Source of the DNA: Mariprofundus micogutta
GTDB taxonomy: Bacteria > Pseudomonadota > Zetaproteobacteria > Mariprofundales > Mariprofundaceae
DNA: 64,000 nucleotides
Direction: 5' to 3'
Assembly (NCBI RefSeq): GCF_001895085.1
Contig: NZ_BDFD01000012.1
Coordinates: 1 to 64,000 of the forward strand
Shown here: piece after piece, positions 30,311-40,445 of the stretch
Layout: each line of letters opens with the position of its first letter
How positions within the stretch are numbered: the first letter of the stretch is position 1
Notes under the pieces: model-generated
Told to the model about the DNA's origin: nothing
Database searches by the model: none
Seen by the model: only the letters and a program-made list of their open reading frames with translations
Made by a program: the position numbers and the translations under genes

Positions 30311-30907
30311 ATGATAATGAAATATTATCCCCACCTGCTGGCTGCTGTTTTCACTGTTTTCTTCATAGTTCTGGCCAATGAACCTGTCTCACGCGAGGTG
30401 TGGTTTGCGGAAGTAATTCCGGTGGTGATTATCTTCCTGTTTCTTGTCTTCACTTATCGAAGATTCAGCTTCAGCCCTATTGCATATACGTTGATGGCCA
30501 TCTGGCTTTTCTGGCATACCATCGGCGGCCATTACACCTTTGCCAATGTTCCTTTCGAATGGCTGCATCACTTACCCGGCAGCGATGGTCGCAATCATTT
30601 TGATCGTATTGGTCACTTTGTGATCGGATTTTATGCCTTTGCCATGGCCGAATGGTTGATGCGAAAGCAGCATTGCAGTCTGAAACTGGCCACTGTATTC
30701 AGCATCTTTTTCATCATGAGTGTGGCTGCCGGATATGAGATCATTGAATGGTGGTATGCTGTACTTGAAGGCGGAGAAGCAGGTATCGAATTTCTTGGCT
30801 CTCAGGGTGACATCTGGGATGCACAGAAAGATATGCTGGCTGATACGCTGGGAGCCATCACATCCATGATCCTGTTCTGGATTCTGAGACCTGATCTGAA
30901 GCGATAG
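30311..30907 (+). CDS. YjdF-like (DUF2238) inner-membrane protein
   Basis: A 198-residue membrane protein of unknown function. It has about five to six hydrophobic helices, starting with HLLAAVFTVFFIVLANEP. Family signs are the IGGHYTFANVPFEWL stretch and RNHFDRIGHFVIGF, matching the DUF2238/YjdF group. AGGAG precedes the ATG by nine bases. It sits 15 bases after malQ, so it is likely in the same message, although a sugar-related role is not established. It converges with the next kinase gene. Confidence 0.8.
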   Translation: MIMKYYPHLLAAVFTVFFIVLANEPVSREVWFAEVIPVVIIFLFLVFTYRRFSFSPIAYTLMAIWLFWHTIGGHYTFANVPFEWLHHLPGSDGRNHFDRIGHFVIGFYAFAMAEWLMRKQHCSLKLATVFSIFFIMSVAAGYEIIEWWYAVLEGGEAGIEFLGSQGDIWDAQKDMLADTLGAITSMILFWILRPDLKR

Positions 30908-30931
30908 GAAACCTTGAACTGCTTTGGCCCT

Positions 30932-33085
30932 CTATGCCACAGGATCGTAGTCCCTGACTTGCTTTAAAGACTTCAAGGTTTCATTCAACTGTTCCATCTG
31001 CCATGGCTTTTGCAATAAAACCGGTTGTTCACGACACGGCCACTCTGATAACAACGAACCATCCAGGTCATAACCGGTCATAAGCACTGTTTTCACCGTA
31101 TCGCCACTGTGCTGCCAGATCTTCTGTGCCACTTCAACACCACCAAGCTTCGGCATCACGCAATCGAGTATTGCCATGCGAATATCGGCTTTGTGCTCCA
31201 TATACTTTTGCAATGCCTGTTCCCCATCAAATGCTACAAGAACCCTGTAACCGGCTTCCTCGAGAACTTCACATACGGATTCGCACAGAGTGACATTATC
31301 ATCTGCCAGCAAAATCCATTCGCCTCTCCCCTGACAGATTGCATGATCAGCGGCTTCAATTGCTTCAACATCCACCTCGTTCAGGGGCAGATAGATATCA
31401 ATGGAAGTGCCCTTCTCCGGGCTGCTTGTCAGCCCAATCCAGCCACCATGCATCTCAACACAACCCATCACCATTGGCAGCCCCAGACCCGTTCCCCGAC
31501 CTGCTTCTTTGGTTGTAAAAAAGGGCTCAAATACCCTATTGCGTGTTTTCTCATCCATACCCAGGCCATTATCGGAGACAGAAATATGTGCACATTGTCT
31601 CACGCTTGCAGCGCCACTTGCAGAGATGATCTCTCTGATTTCTCCACTCACAGCATCCACAGGAACCGCGTAGACCGACAGATTAATCACGCCTGCAATA
31701 TTGGCATGACTCTGTGCATCTTCTATCGCATGACGGGCATTATTAACCAGATTGAATATACAGCTTTGCAAAAGCGACGGATCGCCAAACAGCATCATAC
31801 TAGTCGTATCAATATCCACGTTCAGGCTAATATCTTCAGGCGTACTGGTTTGTAACAGCTTGCTGATTTCTTTGCCCAGAATCTGCAAATCCAAATTTTG
31901 CCGGTCCACTGTTTTTTTGCGTGCAAAGACCAGCATTTGACGAATCAGATCAGCACCGCGGTGTCCCTGCGCCTCAATCGATTCAATACGGCGAACGACA
32001 TCATGGTCTTCATGCATACTTTTTTTCAGCATGTACAGGTTACCCATCATCGCTGCCAGCATATTATTAAAATCATGGGCAATGCCTCCAGCCAGCACAC
32101 CGACCGCCTCCATTTTCTGAGCCTGGACAAGCTGATTGCCAACTTCGATCTCTTGAGTCATATCCCGAATCACCGCGATATACATACGATGCTCATCATC
32201 ACCCATTACAACAGATATATTGGTCATGGCTTCGTAGGGTTCGCTATTTGCCCGCTGCCACTGATTGCGCCCCAACCATTGACCATTCAGGTCCAGCGCC
32301 TCGAGCACAGCAGTATGGGAACATGTTTCATCGCACCAATAGTCCCAAATCAATTGTTTCTTAAGCTTTTTATTGTTTAAACCGATCTGTGTTGTAAAAG
32401 CCCTGTTAGCAAAATCAATACGGCCCTGTTGATCAAAAATACAGATCATTTCACCAGCCTGTTCGACTGCACTTACCAGATGTTCAACCTGCAAATTCAA
32501 TGCTCTGGTTTCTGACACGTCATGCAGCAAGCCCAACCAGTATCTTGGAGAGTTTCCGTCGAGCTGAATCGGGCTGAGATGAAAATCATTCCAGAAAACC
32601 GTACCGTTCTTGCGCCTGTTTTTTAACAGTGCATGAACAGGTTCAGCCCCCTTCATGGCAAGCATAATTTTATCCTCATCAGATTGATGATCCAGTCCTG
32701 TAGTCAGAAAATGAATATCCCTGTCTTTCGTCTCTGCCATGGAATAACCAGTCATACGACTGAATGCAGGGTTGGCATATACGATGGCGTTATCTCGTGC
32801 CGGATCGGTGATGATGATGCCTGCATAAGAATCCTCGGAAATTGCCCGGAATAACGCATCCTGCTCTCTGGCATCCGCCAGAGGTCGCACAATCCACAGT
32901 TGCGCAACAACGGCAGTGATCAGACCCAGCAGAACAACATCAAGCATATCCAGCAACCACGGAGATGCATCATCCGTAAAATAATGGAGACCGGACATAA
33001 TCAGTAATTCTGTAATCACTACGACGCTAAGTAGTTTAATCACTGGGTGGTATCGGGATATCTTCATACAGCCAATACTCTGCAT
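30932..33085 (-). CDS. Membrane hybrid sensor histidine kinase with two PAS domains
   Basis: A hybrid kinase of about 717 residues. Two membrane helices near the N-terminus are joined by a loop of under ten residues, so little is exposed outside. Two PAS domains follow (DSYAGIIITDPARD...; AVEQAGEMICIFDQQGR...), then the phospho-His region GGIAHDFNNML, the ATPase (NLVNNARHAIEDA; DNGLGMD; GTGLGLPMV) and a receiver with Asp in ILDCVMPKLGG. The start is uncertain: ATGs at 33085 and 33067 both have weak ribosome sites. No adjacent partner regulator is fused or overlapping. Confidence 0.88.
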   Translation of the reverse strand: MQSIGCMKISRYHPVIKLLSVVVITELLIMSGLHYFTDDASPWLLDMLDVVLLGLITAVVAQLWIVRPLADAREQDALFRAISEDSYAGIIITDPARDNAIVYANPAFSRMTGYSMAETKDRDIHFLTTGLDHQSDEDKIMLAMKGAEPVHALLKNRRKNGTVFWNDFHLSPIQLDGNSPRYWLGLLHDVSETRALNLQVEHLVSAVEQAGEMICIFDQQGRIDFANRAFTTQIGLNNKKLKKQLIWDYWCDETCSHTAVLEALDLNGQWLGRNQWQRANSEPYEAMTNISVVMGDDEHRMYIAVIRDMTQEIEVGNQLVQAQKMEAVGVLAGGIAHDFNNMLAAMMGNLYMLKKSMHEDHDVVRRIESIEAQGHRGADLIRQMLVFARKKTVDRQNLDLQILGKEISKLLQTSTPEDISLNVDIDTTSMMLFGDPSLLQSCIFNLVNNARHAIEDAQSHANIAGVINLSVYAVPVDAVSGEIREIISASGAASVRQCAHISVSDNGLGMDEKTRNRVFEPFFTTKEAGRGTGLGLPMVMGCVEMHGGWIGLTSSPEKGTSIDIYLPLNEVDVEAIEAADHAICQGRGEWILLADDNVTLCESVCEVLEEAGYRVLVAFDGEQALQKYMEHKADIRMAILDCVMPKLGGVEVAQKIWQHSGDTVKTVLMTGYDLDGSLLSEWPCREQPVLLQKPWQMEQLNETLKSLKQVRDYDPVA

Positions 33086-33187
33086 ACCACTCAAAAATAA
33101 TATGCGTCAATTTACCATTCAAAGATGCGGAATTTCCTGACATCTCCTGTTTGAACTGAATAGTCTACTTACAGATTATCCTGCAGC

Positions 33188-33820
33188 TTATGCTTTAATG
33201 ATACCCAGGCGAATGGCCAGACGAGCCAGTTCAGCGCCTGTTTTTACCTGCAGTTTATTAAATACCCTTGTCTGGTGTGTACCAACGGTTTTCGGGCTTA
33301 AATGCAAGGCATCAGCAATCTCTTTGCCGTCCTGACCAAGGGCCAGAAGCACAAACACCTCAAACTCTCTGGAGGTCAGAATTTCGTGTGGATTCTCATG
33401 CCCTGATCGATTACTGCCGAACAGCTGTTGCGCCAGTTTCGGAGAGGCCCAGGTCTCACCTGCAGCAAGGGCACGAACTGCCGGAGCCAGAAGATCCGGA
33501 TTATCGGACTTACTGATATAGCCCATTGCACCATATTCCAGAGCACGTTTTACAAAAGCTACATCATCAAACATGCTCATCACCAACACCTTCGCATCTA
33601 TATCGCGTGTCAGCAGACGCCGTATAAAACCCAGGCCACCTTCGCCCGGCATGGATATATCGGTGATAACAACATCCGGCTGTAGTTCAAAATAACCGCT
33701 ATACGCCTCTTCCCCACTGGCCGCCTCACCGACAACCTGAATGTCGCATTCAGCATCGAGAAGACTGCTAAAACCAGCCCTTACCACGGCATGGTCATCA
33801 ACCAGATAAACGGAGATCAT
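33188..33820 (-). CDS. NarL/LuxR-family response regulator
   Basis: A 210-residue two-domain regulator. The receiver has phospho-acceptor Asp54 (ITDISMPGEGG) and the Lys in GYISKSD. The LuxR-type helix-turn-helix is LTSREFEVFVLLALGQDGKEIA followed by LHLSPKTVGTHQTRV. Overall it resembles GacA/UvrY/NarL. Its ATG overlaps the stop of the sensor kinase gene (ATGA, 33817-33820), so the two form a coupled pair. Its targets are unknown. Confidence 0.93.
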   Translation of the reverse strand: MISVYLVDDHAVVRAGFSSLLDAECDIQVVGEAASGEEAYSGYFELQPDVVITDISMPGEGGLGFIRRLLTRDIDAKVLVMSMFDDVAFVKRALEYGAMGYISKSDNPDLLAPAVRALAAGETWASPKLAQQLFGSNRSGHENPHEILTSREFEVFVLLALGQDGKEIADALHLSPKTVGTHQTRVFNKLQVKTGAELARLAIRLGIIKA

Positions 33821-35565
33821 ATCTTCATCTCCAGTGGCACTTTCACGCTGATACTTACCCCTTTTTTCAATGCTGAAGTAATGTTGATTTCACCATTTAG
33901 CAATTCAGTTCGCTCACGCATACCTAACAGACCCAGTCCACTCTCCTCGATTGTCGCCATACCACAGCCATCATCACTGACCAACAGATTAAGCCTGCCT
34001 TCTGAAGGATTCATACACACTTTCACATGTTGGGCCTGAGCATATTTAGCTATATTGGTCAGAGCCTCCTGCACAATTCGATACAGGTGGATATTCTGGC
34101 CATCGCTTAATCGGGGTAATGCCGACTCGCAAACAAACTCACATGTGATGCTTTCGCGCTGAGAGAATTCTTCCAACATATCCTGTACAGCAGCACTTAA
34201 ACCCAGGCGATCAAGACTGGCCGGCCTCAAATCATGCAACTGGCTGCGCACTGATTTCTGGATATGAGTGGTGATATCTCTGATTCGCTGAACATTTACT
34301 CCGACTGTTTCACTGCTTTTCTCTGTTAATGATTTGCCAATCGCTGCTGCATAGGCCTGAATCGATGTTAATGACTGTCCCATATCATCATGCAGTGCTC
34401 GCGCCAATGATCTTCGTTCAAGTTCCTGCAGATTCAACTGCTGTCGCAACAAGCTGCGTTTTGTCTGAAACACCTGTTGCAGCTTTAAAAAAGCAGCCGC
34501 ACGTCCCGACTCAGCTCGTGCCCATAACCAGGCTACAATCATCCATAATATCAACATAAGCAGATTCACTTTTACAAACATCTGGAAAGAATTCTCTGAA
34601 TCTGCAAACAATTCAGCACTGGGCACATGAGAAACTATAACCCAGTCATCTGCACCTGATCCTTGCGGCTGATCCTGACTTATGAGTCCATAAGGAGACA
34701 CCGTAGCAAAAGTAAATAGCCCATCCTCTGAGAGAATCTGCCCGTCTCGTGCCTCAACGATTCCATTCCATATGTCGGGGAAACTGTTTGCAAAACTATG
34801 ATCTTCCCTCGAGTCCAGCATGGAGCCCCAGGTTACATTTTCATCTTCAGCATGGATAAAAAAACTATTGGCATTGAGCAACATATTCTCACCCGCCACA
34901 TCGGTAGCATCCAGATACCTGTCGATCAATACCTTGCCTAGAAAGTTAATCACGACCACGCCGATTTTTTCTCCATCGCTATCTATTACGGGGGCAGCAT
35001 AACGGATCACCGGCTTGTACGGTTGCTCGATGCGTCCATGTTCAACATTCAAGGTCAGGTCGGAAATAAACACGTTTTGATCTGGCAGATTGATGGTCTG
35101 ATTAAAATAGTCATGGTTACTTTTATCCTGCAGATGTTCTTCTTGGGTCAATGTTGCCTCACCATCTTTGAAGTTGGCTCGTACAACCTCATAGCCATTT
35201 CGATCCAATAAGCGCACCTGATCGTAGACACCCATATATTTGGCAAATGAATGGAAATCGTGGCTTAATTCATCAAATGCATGAATATCGTCATTTTTCA
35301 GTACTTCAACAACCTCGCTATGCTTGGACAGAAATTTGACATGTAAAACTGCCTGTTTGACTTCCACACGAATATTCTTGGCCTGACTTTCGATATGATG
35401 AGCCGTTTCAATACGCACTGTGTCCAGATGCAACTGCTTCTCAGACTGTAAAAAAAGATAGCTACTTAACACAAGAATTCCCGCCACAGGCAGAGCAAGC
35501 ATCAGAAATCTGCGCCATACTCCCCTGTTAGATTTCTTATCTAAGATATCGGTTATTTCATGCAT
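33817..35565 (-). CDS. NarX/DegS-type sensor histidine kinase
   Basis: About 582 residues from the chosen start. A first membrane helix (FLMLALPVAGILVLSSYLFL) is followed by a Cache-like extracellular domain of about 260 residues (with YEVVRANFKDGEATL) and a second helix (VNLLMLILWMIVAWLWA). The HisKA_3 dimerisation site has the phospho-His in ALHDDMGQSL and the ATPase ends in DDGCGM...GLGLLGMRERTELLNG. It signals to the overlapping NarL-type gene. The ATG at 35565 has only a weak ribosome site. The frame stays open for 133 more codons, but those run through a repeat-rich hairpin region and read as non-protein sequence. Confidence 0.88.
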   Translation of the reverse strand: MHEITDILDKKSNRGVWRRFLMLALPVAGILVLSSYLFLQSEKQLHLDTVRIETAHHIESQAKNIRVEVKQAVLHVKFLSKHSEVVEVLKNDDIHAFDELSHDFHSFAKYMGVYDQVRLLDRNGYEVVRANFKDGEATLTQEEHLQDKSNHDYFNQTINLPDQNVFISDLTLNVEHGRIEQPYKPVIRYAAPVIDSDGEKIGVVVINFLGKVLIDRYLDATDVAGENMLLNANSFFIHAEDENVTWGSMLDSREDHSFANSFPDIWNGIVEARDGQILSEDGLFTFATVSPYGLISQDQPQGSGADDWVIVSHVPSAELFADSENSFQMFVKVNLLMLILWMIVAWLWARAESGRAAAFLKLQQVFQTKRSLLRQQLNLQELERRSLARALHDDMGQSLTSIQAYAAAIGKSLTEKSSETVGVNVQRIRDITTHIQKSVRSQLHDLRPASLDRLGLSAAVQDMLEEFSQRESITCEFVCESALPRLSDGQNIHLYRIVQEALTNIAKYAQAQHVKVCMNPSEGRLNLLVSDDGCGMATIEESGLGLLGMRERTELLNGEINITSALKKGVSISVKVPLEMKI

Positions 35566-35689
35566 CTGTTGTTGAACGCATAAAGCATGCCATGAGGGGT
35601 ATGAATCCGGTTTTACAATGCGTTGACTCGTGCAGGAAATACCTATGGCACGCTTAAGTGCCAGAGGGACTGATGCATTCAGTGCTACG

Positions 35690-36115
35690 GAATTGTGATT
35701 CGGCACATCCATGTGCCTCACCCTCCGGGCTCGCCTGAAGGCGAGTCCATCATTGTGTAGGATAGCACAATGACACGTCTCAGCGCCCCGAAGGGGTGGA
35801 GCACACGGATGTGCGACATGAATTCCGCTCTCCTGCGGATTTGTGATTCGGAGACCCTGTCCCTCGCCTTTCAGGCGCGCCGTTGGCGAATCCATCATTG
35901 TGCAGGATAGCACAATGACACGTCTAAGCGCCCCGAAGGGGTGGAGCACATGGATGTGCGACATGAATTCTGCTCTCCTGCGGATTTCTCACCCTTCAGG
36001 CGAGCTAAAGCTCGTCCAAATCTTCAGCTCTGATAATTGTGACTCGGGGCTCCTGCCCCTCGCCTTTCAGGCGCGCCGTTGGCGCGTCCAATTTGGCAGT
36101 CCTGCCAAATTGTGA
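35690..36115. repeat. Mosaic of hairpin elements and direct repeats between a kinase and a transglycosylase
   Basis: The 594-base gap from 35566 to 36159 has no gene. Within it, 35746-35842 and 35891-35987 are near-identical 97-base direct repeats 145 bases apart. A second pair, 35841-35894 and 36037-36090 (54 bases), is partly overlapped with the first. Each is built of short inverted repeats: GCACAT/ATGTGC, ATTGTG/CACAAT, CCCC-GAA-GGGG, TCGCCT/AGGCGA, and a 10-base arm pair AATTTGGCAG (36090-36099) with its complement (36102-36111). It looks like a repetitive extragenic palindrome cluster. Confidence 0.85.
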
Positions 36116-36159
36116 CCGGCATCAATGATTGGATGGGATTGAGTATCTAGCGTGGCGGC

Positions 36160-37311
36160 ATGTTGAATACCTTTAGTCCAACCAGCCTGTTCAGAACCCT
36201 GCTTATCGTAGCCTCCATGAGCCTGATCTCCTGTGCTCAATTCCAGCAGCCTGAAGTAAGCGCTGAAAAACCGGTAAAGCCGGAAACAGTGCAAGTTATC
36301 AAACCAAGCAACCCGTTCCTTGCAGGGCTCACAGATCGAGAAATACAAAACATTAAAAATGAAGCATGGCGCGTATATGGCCGTCACTGGAAGCCGGTTG
36401 CTGCCCGTTCACGTTATGTGCGCCAGCCATTAATCGAAACTCTGGACCGTTTCGGCTACCCAAGAGAGCTACAGATGGTGCCTGTAGTAGAATCAAGCTA
36501 TGACCCCTACGCACACTCCACTGTTGGTGCTGCAGGCTTGTGGCAACTGATGCCTGTCACAGCCAGTGACCTGAACATCAAACACAGTAAATACATCGAT
36601 GGTCGCCGTGAGATCCGTACCAGTACTCGTGCAGCAGCCAAATATCTGACCCGCCAATACCGTCGTTTTGGCAACTGGGAGATGGCTCTGGCTGCCTACC
36701 ATCTGGGCCCATCAGCAGTACAACGCCGCCTGAACCGTCGCCCATGGAAACCCGAAGACGGGCTGCGTAAAATGCCCCTGCCACCGATCACTAAAACGTA
36801 CATTCGCCACATCATCGGTCTGATCGCACTGCATCATGACGGTCTGATTAAGTTTCCAAAACCGTACAGAACTGAAACGATCAAGGTGCAGACACCCATC
36901 GACATTAATGCCCTGCAAACCAGAGCGGAACTGCCTGAAAACCAGATTTTCCGTTTCAATCCTCAACTGAAATTGAACCAGTATGTGGATGGCAAGCCTA
37001 AAGCCCTTAAACTTCGCATTTCCAAGACCCGCGTGAAAAAGGTTAAACAGAGCATTGCATCTATCGAGCGTAGTCATATGACTATCACCATCGCTAAAGG
37101 TGATGATCTGAGTGACATCAGTAGCCGCTATAACACCTCGACTCATCTGATTCGTGCAAACAATCCGGGGCTTCAAACACCACTGGCAACCGGTCAGAAA
37201 CTGCGTTTACCCGTCAAACTGCTTAAACGCGCAGATGCCGAAGAAAATCCAATGCTTAAAGATGTTTCCAAACAGAAGATGGTAGCGGACAACAGCGGTA
37301 CTCGAATTTAG
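36160..37311 (+). CDS. mltD: Membrane-bound lytic murein transglycosylase (MltD-like, SLT plus LysM)
   Basis: A 383-residue lipoprotein that cleaves peptidoglycan glycan strands. A signal peptide ends in the lipobox LISC. The SLT lysozyme-like domain has catalytic Glu in PVVESSYDPYAHS, followed by GAAGLWQLMP and the AALAAYHLGPSAV-type C-terminal motif. One LysM repeat at the end (TITIAKGDDLSDISSRYN...) binds glycan. E. coli MltD is larger (452) with two LysM repeats. The ribosome site is weak (GGCGG). It stands alone, divergent from the kinase pair across the hairpin repeats. Confidence 0.9.
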   Translation: MLNTFSPTSLFRTLLIVASMSLISCAQFQQPEVSAEKPVKPETVQVIKPSNPFLAGLTDREIQNIKNEAWRVYGRHWKPVAARSRYVRQPLIETLDRFGYPRELQMVPVVESSYDPYAHSTVGAAGLWQLMPVTASDLNIKHSKYIDGRREIRTSTRAAAKYLTRQYRRFGNWEMALAAYHLGPSAVQRRLNRRPWKPEDGLRKMPLPPITKTYIRHIIGLIALHHDGLIKFPKPYRTETIKVQTPIDINALQTRAELPENQIFRFNPQLKLNQYVDGKPKALKLRISKTRVKKVKQSIASIERSHMTITIAKGDDLSDISSRYNTSTHLIRANNPGLQTPLATGQKLRLPVKLLKRADAEENPMLKDVSKQKMVADNSGTRI

Positions 37312-37388
37312 AATTACCGAAGCAACCGTTCGGGCTTTCTCTATTCAAGTTTGATACTGCCATGCAACCTGTTTTCGATTATTGATTC

Positions 37389-40322
37389 TCAGGTATTTAG
37401 TTGCTGCTGGAGCAAATGGCTCAGGTCTTCAATCATATACGGTTTGCTGAGCACTGTTTCATTTTTCAGTTTGCCGTCATTATCTTTATCATAACCTGTC
37501 GAGAAGATTATTTTCACCTGCGGATTGATCAACCGCATACATTGAGACGCCTCAATGCCTCCCATCCTGGGCATGACAACATCCAGAATAACCAGGTCCA
37601 ATTTATCTGCATGTTGCTTAAATGCCTCAACAGCCTGATCACCATCTGAGGCTGTTAATACCTGATAACCAAGCGATTCAAGCACCTCTCTTTCTGTCGA
37701 AACAATCTGCTGCTCGTCATCAACAATCAGAATCATTTCACCATTTCCTTTTACCACTTCCTGATCACGTCTGGATTTCTGAGTATCATCCTCTGCATCT
37801 ATCAACGGGATATATATGCTGAATATTGAACCCTTTCCTTCAACAGAATTCACCCTCACGTAACCTTGATGCGTTTTAACCGCACCAAACACCATAGCCA
37901 AGCCAAGTCCGGTTCCTTTACCCTGCTCCTTGGTAGTGAAGAATGGTTCAAACAGATGTTCAATCTGACGATCCGGAATGCCGCAACCATTATCATCCAC
38001 ACTGATAAGCGCATAGGGCGAGATATTGAAATATGTGTGCACTCGCATGAATTCATCATCAGGTACAAACAAATTCAGCTTGATCTTGATTTGTGGCCGA
38101 TCTATCCCATCAAGTGCATCTCGTGCATTATTTACCAGATTCATCATTATCTGGTGAAGCTGAGTGATATCGCCATTCACGGTTAATGCTTCGCTGCAAA
38201 GGTCATGAACCAGATCAATATTTTCCGGTAAGGATGCGCGAAGAAACTTGATGGTCTCCTTCATAAAGGGATTGAGCGCTATTGCATTCATGCTGACCTG
38301 ATCCTTACGGGCAAAGGTAAGCAGTTGATGAATCATATCCGAAGCTCGAAAAGAGAGCTTTTCAATATTATCGAGACTTTGAATCACCGCGGGTTGCCCC
38401 TGAGAGCGCTGTTTGGCCAGATAAAGGTTACCGGTCATGCCTGCCAGCATGTTATTAAAATCATGTGCGATTCCACCGACAAGCGTACCAACAGCTTCCA
38501 TTTTCTGGGCCTGTCTGAATCGCTGCTCCATATCTTCCAGCTCGGTCACATCGAGAACTACGGCTACAAACACCTGTTTGGACTGCAGTGCTGATAGCTG
38601 GAGGTGAACCCTGACCGGATATCGGGATCCGTCCTTACGCTGATGCACTGTCGAAAATTGGATTTTCCTTTGCTCACCACTTCGCAGGGGCTCAAGCAGA
38701 GCCATGAAAGCTTGTTGATCAATCTCAGGTGTAATATCTACAGGTGTAAGCTCTCTGAGTTCATCAAGATCAAAATCCAGATTCAATCGCCCCCCATAAT
38801 TCACCTGAATGAACTTCAATGTCTCAGCATCGAAGATGTAAATTTCATTCAATGATTCTTCAAGAATATTGTTCAGTGCCGTGGCTTTTGCTTCTGCCTG
38901 CTTCCGGGAAGAGACATCATGAACAATGGAATAAAGCAACTGTTTCTGTTTCCAAACAATTGGCCCGGAATAAACTTCAACATCTCTGATTTCGCCGTTT
39001 GACAAACGATGTTTGAAAATAAAATGGTCCCGTTTTGCAAGCCGGGCGAGTGCCATTTCTTCGTGAATCTGATCATTTGCAAAAGTGTTAATAGCTGAAA
39101 TATTTAATGCCAACAGCTGTTCTCTATTATATCCATAAAAAACTGCTGCTGCGTGATTAGCTTCTACAATTTCGCCATTATCCGGATCAATAATAAGCTC
39201 CACACATTTATTTCTTTCAAACAGCTCTCTGAAACGTTCTTCACTCTCTTTCAATTTGGCCGTTCTGACTTGTACTGCCCTGCGTAAGCTTATGGAATGC
39301 AGAGTAAGCAGAATGCTAATTAGAGCCAGTAGAATTATGCCAATTAACCAGCGATGTTCTTTGATAACGTCTAAAAAACTTTCATCCGGAAGGTAAATAA
39401 CCTCTGAAGCTGGAAAGTCTGCTGGCAGAAGCCCCTGGGTAATATAGATATCAGCAATATCAACCCAGCGTTGTTCCCGCATATAACCGATCTGAACCAC
39501 ATCAGATTCAATCATCTCTTTGGTTTTTTGGGCCTCAAATACCAATTGTTTTCTGGAAAGGTCCTGATCGTTGTATTTTTCTTTAATCACATCAATGGTC
39601 TCGTCAATATGATCAAGGGCATATTGCCAGCCGCGCATGGATGCCTGAGTGAACGCTTTCACCTTTTCAGGTTGCTCTGTGATGTTCTGTTCAGAGGTGA
39701 CCAGAACATCTCCATAGAAATCAATTCCCTCTTCCCTTGGATGGATGATGCGAGAGCGAACCCCCATTAACCTGAGTTGATGCGGCTGATCGGTTTCATA
39801 ACCGGCGAACGCATCTGTGTTTCCGTTAACCAGATCGCGAATATCAAAACTTGTGTCCTGTCTGGTGAAATCATCCGCTGTAATACCTGCAGCACCCAGA
39901 GCGGCTTCGATATCAGCGTTAAGGCCCGGCACCAGCATAATGCGTTTACCACGCAGATCGGAAAAGCGGGTAATGCCTGAATTTTCCCTGACGATCAGCG
40001 TCAATGGTGAATGTTGGAAGATTGCCGCCAGAACCTTAACCGGGGCACCCTTTGCTCTGGCAAGCAGGATACCGGGATCGGCCACAACATAATCGGCATG
40101 GCCATGGATTAACTCATCAGCAGGAACCTTGCCCACTTCACCGGCACGAATCTCAACTTGAAAACCGGCATCATGATAAAAGCCTTTCTCGGCAGCCATA
40201 TAAAATCCGGCAAACTGAAACTGATGTTTCCACTTTAATTGTAGTGTCACGGAATCGCCAGCTGCTTCTGAGAGAAAAGGAAACAGACATAACACTATGG
40301 CGCAGATTAGCCTCCTAATCAT
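37389..40322 (-). CDS. Hybrid sensor histidine kinase with periplasmic NMT1/THI5-type binding domain
   Basis: A 977-residue sensor. A signal peptide (MIRRLICAIVLCLFPFLSEA) precedes an NMT1/THI5-like solute-binding domain (LQLKWKHQFQFAGFYMAAEKG). A membrane helix (WLIGIILLALISILLTL) near residue 335, two PAS domains, the phospho-His site GGIAHDFNNML, the ATPase (NLVNNARDAL; DNGCGIP; GTGLGLAMV) and a receiver with Asp in VILDVVMPRMGG follow. The binding domain is related to those for pyrimidine precursors in ABC transport, so it likely senses a small heterocycle, but the ligand is unknown. The ribosome site is weak. There is no adjacent transporter. Confidence 0.9.
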   Translation of the reverse strand: MIRRLICAIVLCLFPFLSEAAGDSVTLQLKWKHQFQFAGFYMAAEKGFYHDAGFQVEIRAGEVGKVPADELIHGHADYVVADPGILLARAKGAPVKVLAAIFQHSPLTLIVRENSGITRFSDLRGKRIMLVPGLNADIEAALGAAGITADDFTRQDTSFDIRDLVNGNTDAFAGYETDQPHQLRLMGVRSRIIHPREEGIDFYGDVLVTSEQNITEQPEKVKAFTQASMRGWQYALDHIDETIDVIKEKYNDQDLSRKQLVFEAQKTKEMIESDVVQIGYMREQRWVDIADIYITQGLLPADFPASEVIYLPDESFLDVIKEHRWLIGIILLALISILLTLHSISLRRAVQVRTAKLKESEERFRELFERNKCVELIIDPDNGEIVEANHAAAVFYGYNREQLLALNISAINTFANDQIHEEMALARLAKRDHFIFKHRLSNGEIRDVEVYSGPIVWKQKQLLYSIVHDVSSRKQAEAKATALNNILEESLNEIYIFDAETLKFIQVNYGGRLNLDFDLDELRELTPVDITPEIDQQAFMALLEPLRSGEQRKIQFSTVHQRKDGSRYPVRVHLQLSALQSKQVFVAVVLDVTELEDMEQRFRQAQKMEAVGTLVGGIAHDFNNMLAGMTGNLYLAKQRSQGQPAVIQSLDNIEKLSFRASDMIHQLLTFARKDQVSMNAIALNPFMKETIKFLRASLPENIDLVHDLCSEALTVNGDITQLHQIMMNLVNNARDALDGIDRPQIKIKLNLFVPDDEFMRVHTYFNISPYALISVDDNGCGIPDRQIEHLFEPFFTTKEQGKGTGLGLAMVFGAVKTHQGYVRVNSVEGKGSIFSIYIPLIDAEDDTQKSRRDQEVVKGNGEMILIVDDEQQIVSTEREVLESLGYQVLTASDGDQAVEAFKQHADKLDLVILDVVMPRMGGIEASQCMRLINPQVKIIFSTGYDKDNDGKLKNETVLSKPYMIEDLSHLLQQQLNT

Positions 40323-40445
40323 ACGATAAGCTGTCGAAAAGTAGCTTGCTGGTTTTGCCTGCAGGCCATGGCATTGCTCCTCTTTGAACTTAATGAATAC
40401 GCACCACTGAAGTTCAAAAATATTGAAGCAAGTTAGCCGCCAAAC

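Noticed and set aside
35566-35964. N-terminal extension of the NarX-type kinase by 133 codons
   Set aside because: It runs through the direct-repeat hairpin mosaic and repeats its own peptide words. The membrane helix of the kinase begins soon after the ATG at 35565.
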